From Campylobacter_A concisus_Y (GTDB taxonomy: Bacteria > Campylobacterota > Campylobacteria > Campylobacterales > Campylobacteraceae): 64,000 bases of DNA. The stretch is from assembly GCF_902460415.1 (NCBI RefSeq), contig NZ_CABPTY010000001.1, positions 366,655 to 430,654 on the forward strand. The letters run 5' to 3'. Numbering within the stretch: the stretch's first letter is position 1; every line of letters begins with the position of its first letter. A program made the translations under genes and the position numbers. The notes under the pieces are model-generated. The model was not told where the DNA came from, made no database searches, and worked only from the letters and a program-made list of their open reading frames with translations. Shown here one piece after another: positions 15,819-24,809 of this stretch.

Positions 15819-16476
15819 AGCCATTTATAAAGGCGCTTGCGATATCTAAAACGTATCTTGTTGGATAAAAGATAGTATCTTTTAAAGGCGAAATGAGGAT
15901 GATGATAAGGATGACAAAGCCATATCGCGAGATACCCTCTAGCTTTTCAGCTAGTGCGTGAAAGCCAAAATTTCTAAGCGCGTACTCGAGCGCGTGAAAG
16001 CCATCAAGTGGCGGGATCGGATAGAGGTTAAAGATGGCTAGCATCAAATTTAAAAGCGCAAGCGTAAATAAAAACTGAAGTAAAATTTCAAAGGTTTCTA
16101 TATTTAATAAAGCCTTTAGTACAAAAAGAGACAAGACGCCTAGGATGACGTTGTAACAGATGCCAGCTAGACTTACGTAGATAGCTGCTTTATATCCGCC
16201 ATTTCGCACGACTGTGTAGGTATTTACAGGCACTGGTTTTGCCCAGCCAAACATCATGCCAGTGCTTAGATAAAGCACCAGCGGTACGATGATGGTGCCA
16301 ACAAGATCGATGTGTTTTATAGGATTTACGCTAAGCCTGCCAAGGCTTTTTGCAGTGTTGTCGCCAAATTTATAAGCGACATATCCGTGAGCGATCTCGT
16401 GGCCGACGATGGCGATTATTAAAGAGATGACGATAGTGGCGACTTTGACTATGTCTATGTTATCAATGAAGCCCAT
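15817..16476 (-). CDS. Site-2-protease-type M50 family metallopeptidase
   Basis: The 219-residue membrane protein carries the zinc motif H26-E-I-A-H30 in its first membrane region and the second metal motif NLYPIPPLDG near residue 155. Five or six hydrophobic segments cover most of its length. This is the short Rip-like M50 group without PDZ domain. Such proteases cut within the membrane to release regulators or clear signal peptides; no substrate can be named here. Its start overlaps the end of lepB by 14 nt, so it is translated with signal peptidase I. Confidence 0.87.
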   Translation of the reverse strand: MGFIDNIDIVKVATIVISLIIAIVGHEIAHGYVAYKFGDNTAKSLGRLSVNPIKHIDLVGTIIVPLVLYLSTGMMFGWAKPVPVNTYTVVRNGGYKAAIYVSLAGICYNVILGVLSLFVLKALLNIETFEILLQFLFTLALLNLMLAIFNLYPIPPLDGFHALEYALRNFGFHALAEKLEGISRYGFVILIIILISPLKDTIFYPTRYVLDIASAFING

Positions 16477-17368
16477 CTACTTCGCCTTCTTTTAGAGCTT
16501 GTTTTGTAAAAAACTCATCGTTTTCTATCGTATCTACAAAGCGTCCGATACGCTCCCAACGCACATTGTAGTTGCTGTCCCAGCTAAAATATATAAACCA
16601 AGGCTCTCCGACTATGTCCTTATAAGCCACGCTTCCCCAAAAACGGCTATCATTTGAGTGATCGCGGTTGTCGCCTATCATGAAGTACTCGTCTTTTGGC
16701 ACTTTTACGTAAAATGCATTAAAATCAAAATTTGGATTTTGAGGCAATGAGCTAATGGGCACTGGCTTCATAAAAACACTATCTTTGTTTGTATTTAGCA
16801 TGAAAATCATCTGCTCAAATAAATTTACATTTTCGTCATAGTGGATGCCGCTAAATCTATATGGCTCTTTGATGAAAAGCCTACCGTCAAGATCAACTAC
16901 ATCACTGCATGAGTAGCCAAATTTACTCTCTTTACCATTTAAATTTTCACGGCAGTTTGCCTTTATGAAATTATCTCCCTCTTTTGGACGTAGATATAGG
17001 GCTTTTTCAGTAAAGACGATCTCGTCCTCGCTTGTGGCAAAGCAGCGTTTTACAAAGTGAGTTTTCTCGTCTTTTGGATAACGAAAGACGACTATATCGC
17101 CTCTTGCCGGACCATCGCCTGTAATAAGATGCCCATTGTCATTTAGCTCGGGTAAAATTTTTACCTCAAGCCATGGAATTCTTGGTGTTGGTATACCATA
17201 AACAAATTTTTTTGCAAATAAAAAATCACCAACCAAAAGCGTATTTTTCATCGAGCCTGAAGGGATAACAAAGGCTTGAGCTACAAAAAAAATGACTAGT
17301 AAAACAATGATAATAGTGCCAGTCCAGCTCGAGCAAAAGTCATAAAATTTAGTAAAAAATTTTTTCAT
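16463..17368 (-). CDS. lepB: Signal peptidase I
   Basis: The 301-residue inner-membrane protease cleaves signal peptides of exported proteins. One N-terminal membrane segment (about residues 16-36) is followed by PSGSM with catalytic Ser39. The general-base lysine lies in RGDIVVFRYPKDEKTHFVKR, and GDNRDHSNDSRFWG is the third signature. It sits 2 nt after folD and overlaps the M50 protease gene, forming folD-lepB-M50 on the minus strand. There is a long insert between the catalytic boxes, usual for this group. Confidence 0.95.
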   Translation of the reverse strand: MKKFFTKFYDFCSSWTGTIIIVLLVIFFVAQAFVIPSGSMKNTLLVGDFLFAKKFVYGIPTPRIPWLEVKILPELNDNGHLITGDGPARGDIVVFRYPKDEKTHFVKRCFATSEDEIVFTEKALYLRPKEGDNFIKANCRENLNGKESKFGYSCSDVVDLDGRLFIKEPYRFSGIHYDENVNLFEQMIFMLNTNKDSVFMKPVPISSLPQNPNFDFNAFYVKVPKDEYFMIGDNRDHSNDSRFWGSVAYKDIVGEPWFIYFSWDSNYNVRWERIGRFVDTIENDEFFTKQALKEGEVDGLH

Positions 17369-17370
17369 TA

Positions 17371-18231
17371 TTACGCTCTTTTGTGGCTAGCTATCTTAGC
17401 TTGGGCTGCAAGGATTGTATTATTTAAAAGCATCGCAATCGTCATCGGACCCACGCCTCCTGGAACTGGTGTGATGTATGAGCATTTTGGCGCAACCTCG
17501 TCAAAGTCCACATCGCCTACAAGCCTACCATCATCAAGTCTGTTTATACCCACATCAACGACTACTGCGCCATCTTTTACCATATCAGCCTTTAAGAAAA
17601 ATGGCTTGCCAATGGCAGCGACGATGAGGTCAGCGTTTTTGCAAATTTCTTTTAAATTTTTAGTCTTGCTGTGAGTGATCGTAACGGTTGCTGAAGCGTT
17701 TAAAAGCAAGTTTGCCATAGGCTTTCCAACGATATTACTTCTACCTATAACAACCGCGTTTAGTCCAGCCACGTCAATGCCATACTCTTTTAAAATTTCC
17801 ATAACTCCAAGCGGTGTGCAAGGCACAAAGCCATCCAGCCCGCTAACAAGTTTGCCAACATTTACAGCGTGAAAGCCATCTACGTCTTTTGCTGGATCGA
17901 TCGTTGCCAAAATGGTGTTTGTATCTATATGTTTTGGAAGTGGTAGCTGCACTAAGATGCCATGGATACTATCGTCTAAATTTAGTACATTTATAAGTGC
18001 TAGAAGCTCTGCTTGGGTTGTATTTTCACTTAGGCGGTGAGCTACGCTTTTTATGCCGTATTCGTTGCAGGCTTTTTCTTTGGCTCTAACGTATGTTTGA
18101 GATGCTTTATCTTCGCCCACTAGGATAACAGCCAATGTAGGCTCTACGCCAAATTTTTTTAGTTCTTCAGCTCTTACTTTTACGCTTTCTTTGACCTTTA
18201 AAGATACGGCTTTGCCGTCTAAAATTTTCAT
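17371..18231 (-). CDS. folD: FolD, methylenetetrahydrofolate dehydrogenase/cyclohydrolase
   Basis: The 286-residue bifunctional enzyme converts 5,10-methylene-THF to 10-formyl-THF with NADP. Visible signatures are the catalytic YVRAKEKAC (Tyr and Lys), GILVQLPLPKHI, the nucleotide-binding VVIGRSNIVGKPMA and the C-terminal TPVPGGVGPMTIAMLL. It heads the minus-strand unit and is divergent from the cytochrome c gene at 18315. The 83-nt gap holds GGTATCATACC (18271-18281), an 11-nt palindrome that may include a -10. Confidence 0.96.
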   Translation of the reverse strand: MKILDGKAVSLKVKESVKVRAEELKKFGVEPTLAVILVGEDKASQTYVRAKEKACNEYGIKSVAHRLSENTTQAELLALINVLNLDDSIHGILVQLPLPKHIDTNTILATIDPAKDVDGFHAVNVGKLVSGLDGFVPCTPLGVMEILKEYGIDVAGLNAVVIGRSNIVGKPMANLLLNASATVTITHSKTKNLKEICKNADLIVAAIGKPFFLKADMVKDGAVVVDVGINRLDDGRLVGDVDFDEVAPKCSYITPVPGGVGPMTIAMLLNNTILAAQAKIASHKRA

Positions 18232-18314
18232 ATTGGATCCTTATTTAAAAGCTTTTTTAATCACAAGGGTGGTATCATACCTAAAATTAAATTAAATTTT
18301 TAAAAGAGAGGTTT

Positions 18315-18917
18315 ATGCGGTCTGTTTTTTTGATTTTGCTTTTTTGTGTGGTGATTTTTGGTGCTGATTTTATCACAAAGACCGAGTACGCCAAGATGCT
18401 ATACCTAAATCCACGTGGCATAGGATGCGACAAATGTCACGGTGCAAAGGGCGAGGGTAGTCTGATATCCAAATACAAGCATTTTGACAAAAAGACAAAC
18501 AAAACAGTTGATGATGAGCTAAGAGCTCCAAAGATAAATGATATAGAATTTGAAAGCTTTAAAGCCGCTTTAACAAAGCCAAAAGGGGTAATGCCAAGCT
18601 ACTTTTTAACAGATGAGGAGACAACCATCCTTTATGAGTACATCACAAATAAGATGAAAACTCCTGCAAAGGCGGCAAAAGCGCAAAATTTAACCAAGCC
18701 CGCAGTACCTGCTGCTGTACAAAAACAACCTGAACAGCCAGCCAAAGTTGCTCCTGCCACAAAGGCTACAGAGCCAGCTAAAACAGCCCCAGCTAAGCCG
18801 GCTGAGCCAGCAAAAGCTACTACACAAGCGGCAAAAATACCAGCAAAACCAGCTGCAAGCCCAAAAGATAATCAAAAGACAAATTTAAAAACACAAAATC
18901 AAAAGGATAAAAAATGA
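18315..18917 (+). CDS. Monoheme c-type cytochrome with Lys/Pro/Ala-rich tail
   Basis: The 200-residue exported protein has a signal peptide (about residues 1-16) and one heme site CDKCHG (near residue 43), with a candidate distal Met in GVMPSYFLT, so it is a class I cytochrome c. The mature domain ends near residue 115. After it comes about 80 residues of low-complexity sequence rich in Ala, Lys, Pro, Thr and Gln, with repeats like AKPAEPAK, resembling the spacer of TonB-like proteins. It overlaps hemL by 4 nt (ATGA). The redox partner is unknown. Confidence 0.85.
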   Translation: MRSVFLILLFCVVIFGADFITKTEYAKMLYLNPRGIGCDKCHGAKGEGSLISKYKHFDKKTNKTVDDELRAPKINDIEFESFKAALTKPKGVMPSYFLTDEETTILYEYITNKMKTPAKAAKAQNLTKPAVPAAVQKQPEQPAKVAPATKATEPAKTAPAKPAEPAKATTQAAKIPAKPAASPKDNQKTNLKTQNQKDKK

Positions 18918-20197
18918 CAAATAAAGAGGCATTTAGCGAAGCTAAAAAATATATCCCAGGCGGCGTAAACTCACCAGTGCGTGCATTTGGTAGTGTTGGT
19001 GGCGAGCCTGTGATGATAGACCATGCAAAGGGCGCTTATCTATACGATGTCGAGGGCAAAAAGTATCTTGACTTCATCCAAAGCTGGGGTCCGCTTATCT
19101 TTGGTCACTGCGATAAAGATATCGAAGAGGCGATCACTTCGGCGGTAAAACAAGGCGTATCATACGGCGCTCCGTCGCCAAAAGAGACAGCTTTAGCAAA
19201 GCTGATATGTGATGAGTTTAAACAAATAGATAAAATTCGCTTCGTTAGCTCTGGCACAGAGGCCACGATGAGTGCGATCAGAGTAGCTAGAGGATACGCC
19301 AAAAAAGATGGTCTAATAAAATTTGAAGGCTGCTATCACGGACACAGCGATGCGCTTCTTATCAAAGCAGGAAGTGGAGCTACGACATATGGCAACGCTT
19401 CAAGCGGCGGCGTGCCACAAGATGTTGTGAAAAACACATTTTTAGCTATCTACAACGATATCGAAAGCGTAAAAGCCATTTTTGAAAATAATAAAGACAA
19501 AATCGGCGTCGTCATTATCGAGCCTATCGCTGGAAATATGGGGCTTGTGCCAGGTGATAAGAAATTTCTAGAGGAGCTTAGAGTAGTGTGCGATAAATTT
19601 GGTGCAGTGCTTATACTTGATGAGGTTATGAGCGGTTTTAGGGCTTCTCGCCTTGGCTCATATCCATTTCACGAGGTTGACGCTGATCTTATAACATTTG
19701 GTAAGGTTATAGGTGGAGGCATGAACGTCGCTGCATTTGGAGGTAAGGCTGAGATCATGGACTGCTTAAGCCCAGAGGGTGCTGTCTATCAAGCAGGTAC
19801 GCTAAGTGGCAATCCAGTGGCGATGAGTGCTGGTATAGCGGCGATTTCAAAGATAAATAGCGATCCAAATTTATATGCTAGGCTTGAAAAACTAGCTAAA
19901 AAACTAATGGACGGCTTCAAAGAGGCAGCAAAAAGTGCTGGCATCGCTATACAAACCGATGTTAGAGGCTCGATGTTTGGCTACTTTTTTACAGATCACG
20001 CTGTGAAAAATTATGATGATGCATTAAAAAGCGACACAAAGCTTTTTGCTAAATTTCACCAAGCGATGCTTAAGCGTGGAATTTATCTAGCACCAAGCCA
20101 GTTTGAGACCGGATTTGTTTGCGATGCGATGAGTGAAGCCGATATTGATCTAGCTATAAATGCAGCTAAAGAGGCATTTTTGGAGATAAAAGCCTAA
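18914..20197 (+). CDS. hemL: Glutamate-1-semialdehyde 2,1-aminomutase
   Basis: The 427-residue PLP enzyme makes 5-aminolevulinate from glutamate-1-semialdehyde in the C5 pathway of heme synthesis. The N-terminal PGGVNSPVRAFG is HemL-specific, VSSGTEATMSAIR binds the cofactor phosphate, LILDEVMSGFR holds the PLP Asp, and the Schiff-base lysine is in TFGKVIGGGMNVAAFGG. Placement just after a cytochrome c gene links heme supply and cytochrome production. Its stop overlaps the start of the next gene. Confidence 0.97.
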   Translation: MTNKEAFSEAKKYIPGGVNSPVRAFGSVGGEPVMIDHAKGAYLYDVEGKKYLDFIQSWGPLIFGHCDKDIEEAITSAVKQGVSYGAPSPKETALAKLICDEFKQIDKIRFVSSGTEATMSAIRVARGYAKKDGLIKFEGCYHGHSDALLIKAGSGATTYGNASSGGVPQDVVKNTFLAIYNDIESVKAIFENNKDKIGVVIIEPIAGNMGLVPGDKKFLEELRVVCDKFGAVLILDEVMSGFRASRLGSYPFHEVDADLITFGKVIGGGMNVAAFGGKAEIMDCLSPEGAVYQAGTLSGNPVAMSAGIAAISKINSDPNLYARLEKLAKKLMDGFKEAAKSAGIAIQTDVRGSMFGYFFTDHAVKNYDDALKSDTKLFAKFHQAMLKRGIYLAPSQFETGFVCDAMSEADIDLAINAAKEAFLEIKA

Positions 20198-20475
20198 TGG
20201 CAAAGCTAAAAGTAAAAGATATAGTAGTAGGTGCTGAGCAGCTAAGCCTTGGCATATCGATGGTTGTAGCTGTGGTAATCGGCACTGGACTAGGATATCT
20301 TGTAAAAAAGGCTACAAATTTTACGCCTGCACTTTGGATAGGGCTTGTTTTTGGTATTTTGGCAGCTATTTTAAACGTATACAAGGCTTATAAGGCACAG
20401 GTAAAAAGCTTAGATGAGCTAAAAGACGAGAATAGGTTTAAAAGCTACGAAAAAGATGATGATGAGGACGATTAG
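20197..20475 (+). CDS. AtpZ/AtpI-family small membrane protein
   Basis: The 92-residue protein has two hydrophobic segments: LGISMVVAVVIGTGLGYLVKK (about residues 22-42) and ALWIGLVFGILAAILNVYKAY (47-70). This is the pattern of the AtpZ/AtpI group that assists F-type ATP synthase assembly or magnesium/calcium movement, but no atp genes are nearby. The C-terminus is acidic (KDDDEDD). It overlaps both hemL and the following gene. Confidence 0.7.
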   Translation: MAKLKVKDIVVGAEQLSLGISMVVAVVIGTGLGYLVKKATNFTPALWIGLVFGILAAILNVYKAYKAQVKSLDELKDENRFKSYEKDDDEDD

Positions 20476-20980
20476 TAGGCTTTTGGTTTGCTATTTTGTG
20501 CTTTGGCTTGTCCTTAGTGCGATTGGCAAATTTGTATCATTTTCATTTTTTATAAGCTCGCAAATTTCATTTTTTGCCTCGCTCATTATCTTAACGGCTA
20601 GTTTTTTTGCCTATAAAAACCGTATAAACTCAAGGCTAGAAAATGCAAGAGATGAAATTTTAGCCACAATAAAAGAAGAGGATGAGGATGAGGAGGATGA
20701 AATTTCTCCTCAAGAAGAGGTGAAAGAATTTAACCTAAAGGATGAGAAAGCAAGGCTAAAAAAACAAAAATTTTCATTTAAAGATAAGAGTTATGTGGCA
20801 GCATTTATGCCTTACCGTTTGGCGGCTTATGCAGCATTATTCTTAGGATTTTTATTTTTAAGAAATGAAAATTTACTAAATGTGCCTGGCTTTTTAGTTG
20901 GGCTTGCTCCCATGCCCATTGGAGCTTTTATCTTTGGGATAATGCAAAATAATTTAAGAAAGGATGCAGATGGCAAGTAG
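20456..20980 (+). CDS. Conserved membrane protein, unknown function
   Basis: The 174-residue protein has two N-terminal membrane segments (about residues 8-55), a central charged region with an acidic run (EEDEDEEDEISPQEE) and two more hydrophobic segments near residues 120-165. The start is one of three consecutive ATGs at 20456-20464, all overlapping the previous gene. I do not recognise a family. Its position inside the hemL run matches, from memory, a conserved membrane gene in Campylobacter. Confidence 0.7.
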   Translation: MMMRTISRLLVCYFVLWLVLSAIGKFVSFSFFISSQISFFASLIILTASFFAYKNRINSRLENARDEILATIKEEDEDEEDEISPQEEVKEFNLKDEKARLKKQKFSFKDKSYVAAFMPYRLAAYAALFLGFLFLRNENLLNVPGFLVGLAPMPIGAFIFGIMQNNLRKDADGK

Positions 20981-22214
20981 CTTTAGGATCATCCGCTCGA
21001 TGGGACCGCTATTTTTGGGCATGAGTTTGCTTTTTATCGGAAATGGCCTAGTCATCGCATCTTGCAGCGCACTTCTTAAGCAAAATGGAGTGGGTGAGCT
21101 AGAGATTGGATTAATCAATACAGGCTTTTTTGTGGGTGCGTTAATTAGCACTATTACAGCTCATAGAGTTATCTCAACTACTGGCCACATTAGAGCCTTT
21201 GCCATCTTTTCAGCCATTTTTGCAGTCTCAGCTATGCTTCATGCGGTAAATCAAAATTTAGTATTCTGGGCGATCTTGCGTGCATTTTTGGGATATTGCT
21301 ACTACGCACTTTTGATGGTTATAGAAAGCTGGCTAAATGCAAAAATTCCAAACAAAATAAGATCTCGTGTGATAGCCTTTTATGAAGGCGTTTTTTACAC
21401 GAGTTTTGGACTTGGCATTTTGATCTTGGCGCTTGATCTTAATACCTTTGAAATTTTCATCATAAGTGCAGCTTTTATCATGCTCTCAAGCATTCCATTA
21501 AATTTGATCCGTATAAATCAGCCTCAAATCCCAGAGCGTCAGCCCATAAACATCCCAAAAATTTTTGGTATCGTCCCGCTCGCTCTTGTTGGTGCGCTCA
21601 TTGCAGGCTTAGCAATAAACGGCTTTTTTTCGATGGCAAGCCTTTTTGTTTTGCTTCAAGGATACGGCACAAAAGAGGCGTCATTTTTTATGACGGTTGC
21701 GATGATCGGAGGCTTTTTAGCTCAAGTTTTTATCGGTAGTTTCTCTGATAGATATGGCAGAAGGCCAGCTATTTTGCTTTGTAGTAGTGTGGCTTTAATA
21801 AGTGCGGTTTTGTTTTTACTAAATGGCAAAAATTTAACGGTTGAATATCTGCTTTCATTCTTTTTCGGGGCTGGAATTTTTTGCACCTATGGGCTTTCTT
21901 TAGCTAGGGCAAATGATGAGATCACAGATAAAACTAAAAGCGTGCAAGTCGCACGTGCCTTGCTATTTAGCTACTCTTTGGCTTCGCTTTTCTCGCCGCT
22001 TCTTATGAGCTATGCGATGAAAATTTTTGGAGCATTTGGCTTTATCTATGTTTATTTGGTGCTTTTTGCTGGACTTATTTTATTTGCGCTAACACAAAAG
22101 ACAATACCACAGCACATGAGAAAAGAGTATAACGACAGGCTCGTTGCAAGAACGGCTGGCATAGCTACTATTGAGCAAAATGGAAATTTTGCCGATAGAA
22201 AAAATAAAAAGTGA
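20970..22214 (+). CDS. Major facilitator superfamily transporter
   Basis: The protein of about 414 residues has twelve predicted membrane segments and the MFS loop signature SDRYGRRPAIL between TM8 and TM9, with a weaker version in the first half. I prefer the start at 20970 over the one at 20964 because AAGG then sits about 7 nt upstream. It overlaps the previous gene by 11 nt. It resembles the YcaD/YbfB-type carriers of Campylobacterota; the substrate cannot be told. Confidence 0.85.
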   Translation: MASSFRIIRSMGPLFLGMSLLFIGNGLVIASCSALLKQNGVGELEIGLINTGFFVGALISTITAHRVISTTGHIRAFAIFSAIFAVSAMLHAVNQNLVFWAILRAFLGYCYYALLMVIESWLNAKIPNKIRSRVIAFYEGVFYTSFGLGILILALDLNTFEIFIISAAFIMLSSIPLNLIRINQPQIPERQPINIPKIFGIVPLALVGALIAGLAINGFFSMASLFVLLQGYGTKEASFFMTVAMIGGFLAQVFIGSFSDRYGRRPAILLCSSVALISAVLFLLNGKNLTVEYLLSFFFGAGIFCTYGLSLARANDEITDKTKSVQVARALLFSYSLASLFSPLLMSYAMKIFGAFGFIYVYLVLFAGLILFALTQKTIPQHMRKEYNDRLVARTAGIATIEQNGNFADRKNKK

Positions 22215-22217
22215 AAA

Positions 22218-23867
22218 ATGGACATAGGAAATTCTTTGAATATATCAAATACTTCGGTTCAAACCGGGCAAAATGCTACTCAAAATGTGCCAGTTCGTAA
22301 AAATGAAGGCTCGCTTTTTAAAAATCAGCCAAGCGTACAAACGCCTAGTGAGCAGAGTATTTCAGAGACACTTGATAATGTTGGAAAACTCGTTGCAAGA
22401 GTGCTTGATGATCTAAAAAGCGCTTCAAGTCTTAGCAAGGCTGAACAAATTTTATCTCAGGCAAAAGACACGAAAATCGCTCCAAATTTAGCAGGCGAAC
22501 TATCAGACCTTGCAAAAAGCTTAGAGGCTGAAGCAGCACAAAATGAAAGCCCTGAGATAAAGAGCCTTGCACTAAAGCTAAAAGAATTTCTAAAGCCAAT
22601 AGCCGATCTAAAAGCTAGCTCACTAAATGATCAGATCAAAAACTCAGGCGTAATGTTTGAAGCAAATTTAAAAGACGCACTTAGTCCAGAGAAGCTTCCA
22701 AGCTCGGTTCAGAAGCTACTAAGTGATATAAAAAATCTCTCAAGCGGGAATTTGCTAAATCAAATTTTAACCCTTAACGATGAAAAATTAGACAATCAAA
22801 ACTCTTTTTCAAAACTTGCTTCTATACTTGAAAAAGCGAGTAGCGACGCAAAAAATATCCTTGATAACTCAAACATAAAAACCCTTTTAAAAGATGTTGA
22901 TAAGCTTGATAGTGTGGTTAAATTTTTAGATAAAAATTTTTCAAAAGATCAAAATGGCGAGCTAGTAAAAAATCAAATAGGCAAAATGCAAAATTTCATC
23001 TCAAATTTAAGCGAGAAAGTCGCAAGCCTAGCAAATGAAAAGCTAAATCAAAATTTTGGTTTTAGCCAAAATCACAAAGAGCTAAAAACTATCCTTGATA
23101 GCATAAAAAACGATCTAAAAACGCTAAATAACATAGGCGATGAAGCAGGGCTTGTAAAAGCGTTTAATGAGATGAGCGATGTTTCAAAGGATGGTAGCTT
23201 ACAAGATAAGCTCCAAAGTGCGGCGAGACGTCTTGCTCATAGCCTAAGTCTTGCTGATGCTAAGGCAAGTTTGGCTAAAAATGAGCTAAGTGAGAGCAAG
23301 GCGCTTTTAAAGCAGTTAAATCTCGCCACAAACGATATAAATAACATTACGACTAAAAATAGCAGCGAAATTTCAAAGGTGCTAAGCCAAGATATAAAAA
23401 GCACGCTTTTAAATATCAGTGAAAAGAGTCAAAACCCGCAAAGCGTAAATGCTGCAAATAAGATGATTTCACAGATTGAGATGCATCAAATGATATCAAG
23501 CCTTCAAGGCGGGATTCAAACTTATATGCCTTATATCTGGGACGGTGTTGAGGGTGGGAATATAGCATTTAAGCAAGGCAAAAAGGATAAATTTTACGCT
23601 CAGATCGATCTAAATTTTAAGAAATTTGGACAGATAAATGTGATGGTTGGACTTATTGATAAAAGGTACATTGATCTTTCGGTAGCTACGCAAACAAATG
23701 AGTTTAAGGAGCTAATTCTCTCAAACTCTAGCGAATTAAAACAAGCAATATCAAAGCTCGGACTCATAGTTTCAAACTTTAATATCAAAACTTTGTCAAA
23801 AGTAAAGCTAAATGATAGATTTAAAAAATTTGGTGGCCTTGATGTGGGCTTTGATAAGAAAATTTAA
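22218..23867 (+). CDS. FliK-like hook-length-control-related protein
   Basis: The 549-residue protein has an N-terminal and central part low in hydrophobic residues and rich in Ser, Lys, Asn, Asp and Leu, with long helical stretches. Its compact C-terminal domain (about 420-549), including YAQIDLNFKKFGQINVMVGLIDKRYIDLSV, reads like a flagellar hook-length control (Flg_hook) domain. The next gene, touching at 23867, encodes an FlhB C-terminal-domain homologue, the natural partner of a FliK protein. No signal peptide, in line with export by the flagellar apparatus. The family assignment is from motif memory. Confidence 0.7.
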   Translation: MDIGNSLNISNTSVQTGQNATQNVPVRKNEGSLFKNQPSVQTPSEQSISETLDNVGKLVARVLDDLKSASSLSKAEQILSQAKDTKIAPNLAGELSDLAKSLEAEAAQNESPEIKSLALKLKEFLKPIADLKASSLNDQIKNSGVMFEANLKDALSPEKLPSSVQKLLSDIKNLSSGNLLNQILTLNDEKLDNQNSFSKLASILEKASSDAKNILDNSNIKTLLKDVDKLDSVVKFLDKNFSKDQNGELVKNQIGKMQNFISNLSEKVASLANEKLNQNFGFSQNHKELKTILDSIKNDLKTLNNIGDEAGLVKAFNEMSDVSKDGSLQDKLQSAARRLAHSLSLADAKASLAKNELSESKALLKQLNLATNDINNITTKNSSEISKVLSQDIKSTLLNISEKSQNPQSVNAANKMISQIEMHQMISSLQGGIQTYMPYIWDGVEGGNIAFKQGKKDKFYAQIDLNFKKFGQINVMVGLIDKRYIDLSVATQTNEFKELILSNSSELKQAISKLGLIVSNFNIKTLSKVKLNDRFKKFGGLDVGFDKKI

Positions 23868-24127
23868 TGCAAGTAAATAAGAAAAAAGCAGTAGCTCTTG
23901 GCTACAACAGATCTAAAGATAATGCTCCAAGAGTGCTGGCTAGTGGCGCTGGCGAGATAGCAAATAGAATAATTGATCTTGCAAAAGAGCATGATATACC
24001 GATCAAAGAGGATCCTGATCTTATTGAAATTTTAAGCAAGGTTGAAGTTGATCAAGAAATTCCACCAAATTTATATAAAGCTGTTGCTGAAATTTTTAGC
24101 TTTTTATATAAGATGACAAAGAAATAA
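23867..24127 (+). CDS. flhX: FlhX, stand-alone FlhB C-terminal domain
   Basis: The 86-residue protein matches the cytoplasmic C-terminal fragment of FlhB/YscU export switches: KKAVALGYNRSKDNAPRVLASG..., ending in PPNLYKAVAEIFSFLYKM. It begins almost exactly where FlhB would restart after self-cleavage at NPTH, but lacks the NPTH motif itself. So it looks like a permanent version of the released FlhB-CC fragment, as described for H. pylori FlhX. The start codon overlaps the stop of the FliK-like gene by one base, indicating coupled translation. Confidence 0.85.
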   Translation: MQVNKKKAVALGYNRSKDNAPRVLASGAGEIANRIIDLAKEHDIPIKEDPDLIEILSKVEVDQEIPPNLYKAVAEIFSFLYKMTKK

Positions 24128-24239
24128 TCTATAAATTTGCTTAAAAATTAGCAAGGCATATAAAGAGTGGCAAGGATATTGACGATATACAAAAAAGTGG
24201 CGTAAGCTAAATATTAAATTAAAATTTTAAAGGCTATTT

Positions 24240-24809
24240 GTGGCACAAAAATTAATATTAATAGGGGCGTCTACTGGCGGGCCTGGGCATTTAAAAAAGT
24301 TACTAAAAAACGTAAAACTAAATGGAGCTATTATCGTGATAGCCCAGCACATGAATAAAATGTTTATAAACTCTTTTGCTATGCAAATCGGAAAAGAGTG
24401 TGGCTTGGATGTTGAAATTTTAAATGAGAGGAAAATTTTAAAAGAAAATACCGTATATGTCTGTGAACAAAATGTAGTGGTATCACCAAATTTACCAATC
24501 AGTGCAAAACCAAATACAGAAGAAAAGACTATATATACGCCAAATGTTGATGTGTTGTTTAAATCTGGAGTTGGAATTTGTAAAAGCGCAAATGTCCTAG
24601 CTATCTTACTAACTGGCATCGGAGATGATGGTGCATCTGGGCTTGATAAGCTTTATAAGGCTGGAGCAAAATGTATAGCTGAAAATGAAGAGAGTGCGAT
24701 AGTTTATGGTATGCCAAAACGTGCAAAAGAGCTAAATCAAAGCTTAAAATCATTAAATCTAACTATGATAAAAAAAGAGCTGGAGGATTTTTTAAATGCT
24801 ATTAACTAA
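24240..24809 (+). CDS. cheB: CheB methylesterase catalytic domain without receiver
   Basis: The 189-residue protein is only the catalytic domain of CheB, which removes methyl groups from chemoreceptors. The catalytic triad is visible: Ser11 in GASTGGP, His37 in AQHM and the Asp in LTGIGDDGASG. Full-length CheB has an N-terminal receiver domain that controls it by phosphorylation; none is present, as in C. jejuni. The start is GTG at 24240; no in-frame sequence upstream resembles a receiver. It overlaps cheR by 14 nt. Confidence 0.92.
   Translation: MAQKLILIGASTGGPGHLKKLLKNVKLNGAIIVIAQHMNKMFINSFAMQIGKECGLDVEILNERKILKENTVYVCEQNVVVSPNLPISAKPNTEEKTIYTPNVDVLFKSGVGICKSANVLAILLTGIGDDGASGLDKLYKAGAKCIAENEESAIVYGMPKRAKELNQSLKSLNLTMIKKELEDFLNAIN

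Noticed and set aside
18690..18875. Cys/Trp/Ser-rich minus-strand frame opposite the cytochrome c tail
   Set aside because: It is the antisense of the Ala/Lys/Pro repeat; the odd composition is caused by that repeat.
24161..24188. Sigma-28-like promoter (TAAA ... CGATAT) before cheB
   Set aside because: The spacing of 18 nt between TAAA and CGATAT is off the usual value and the DNA is AT-rich; not distinctive enough.
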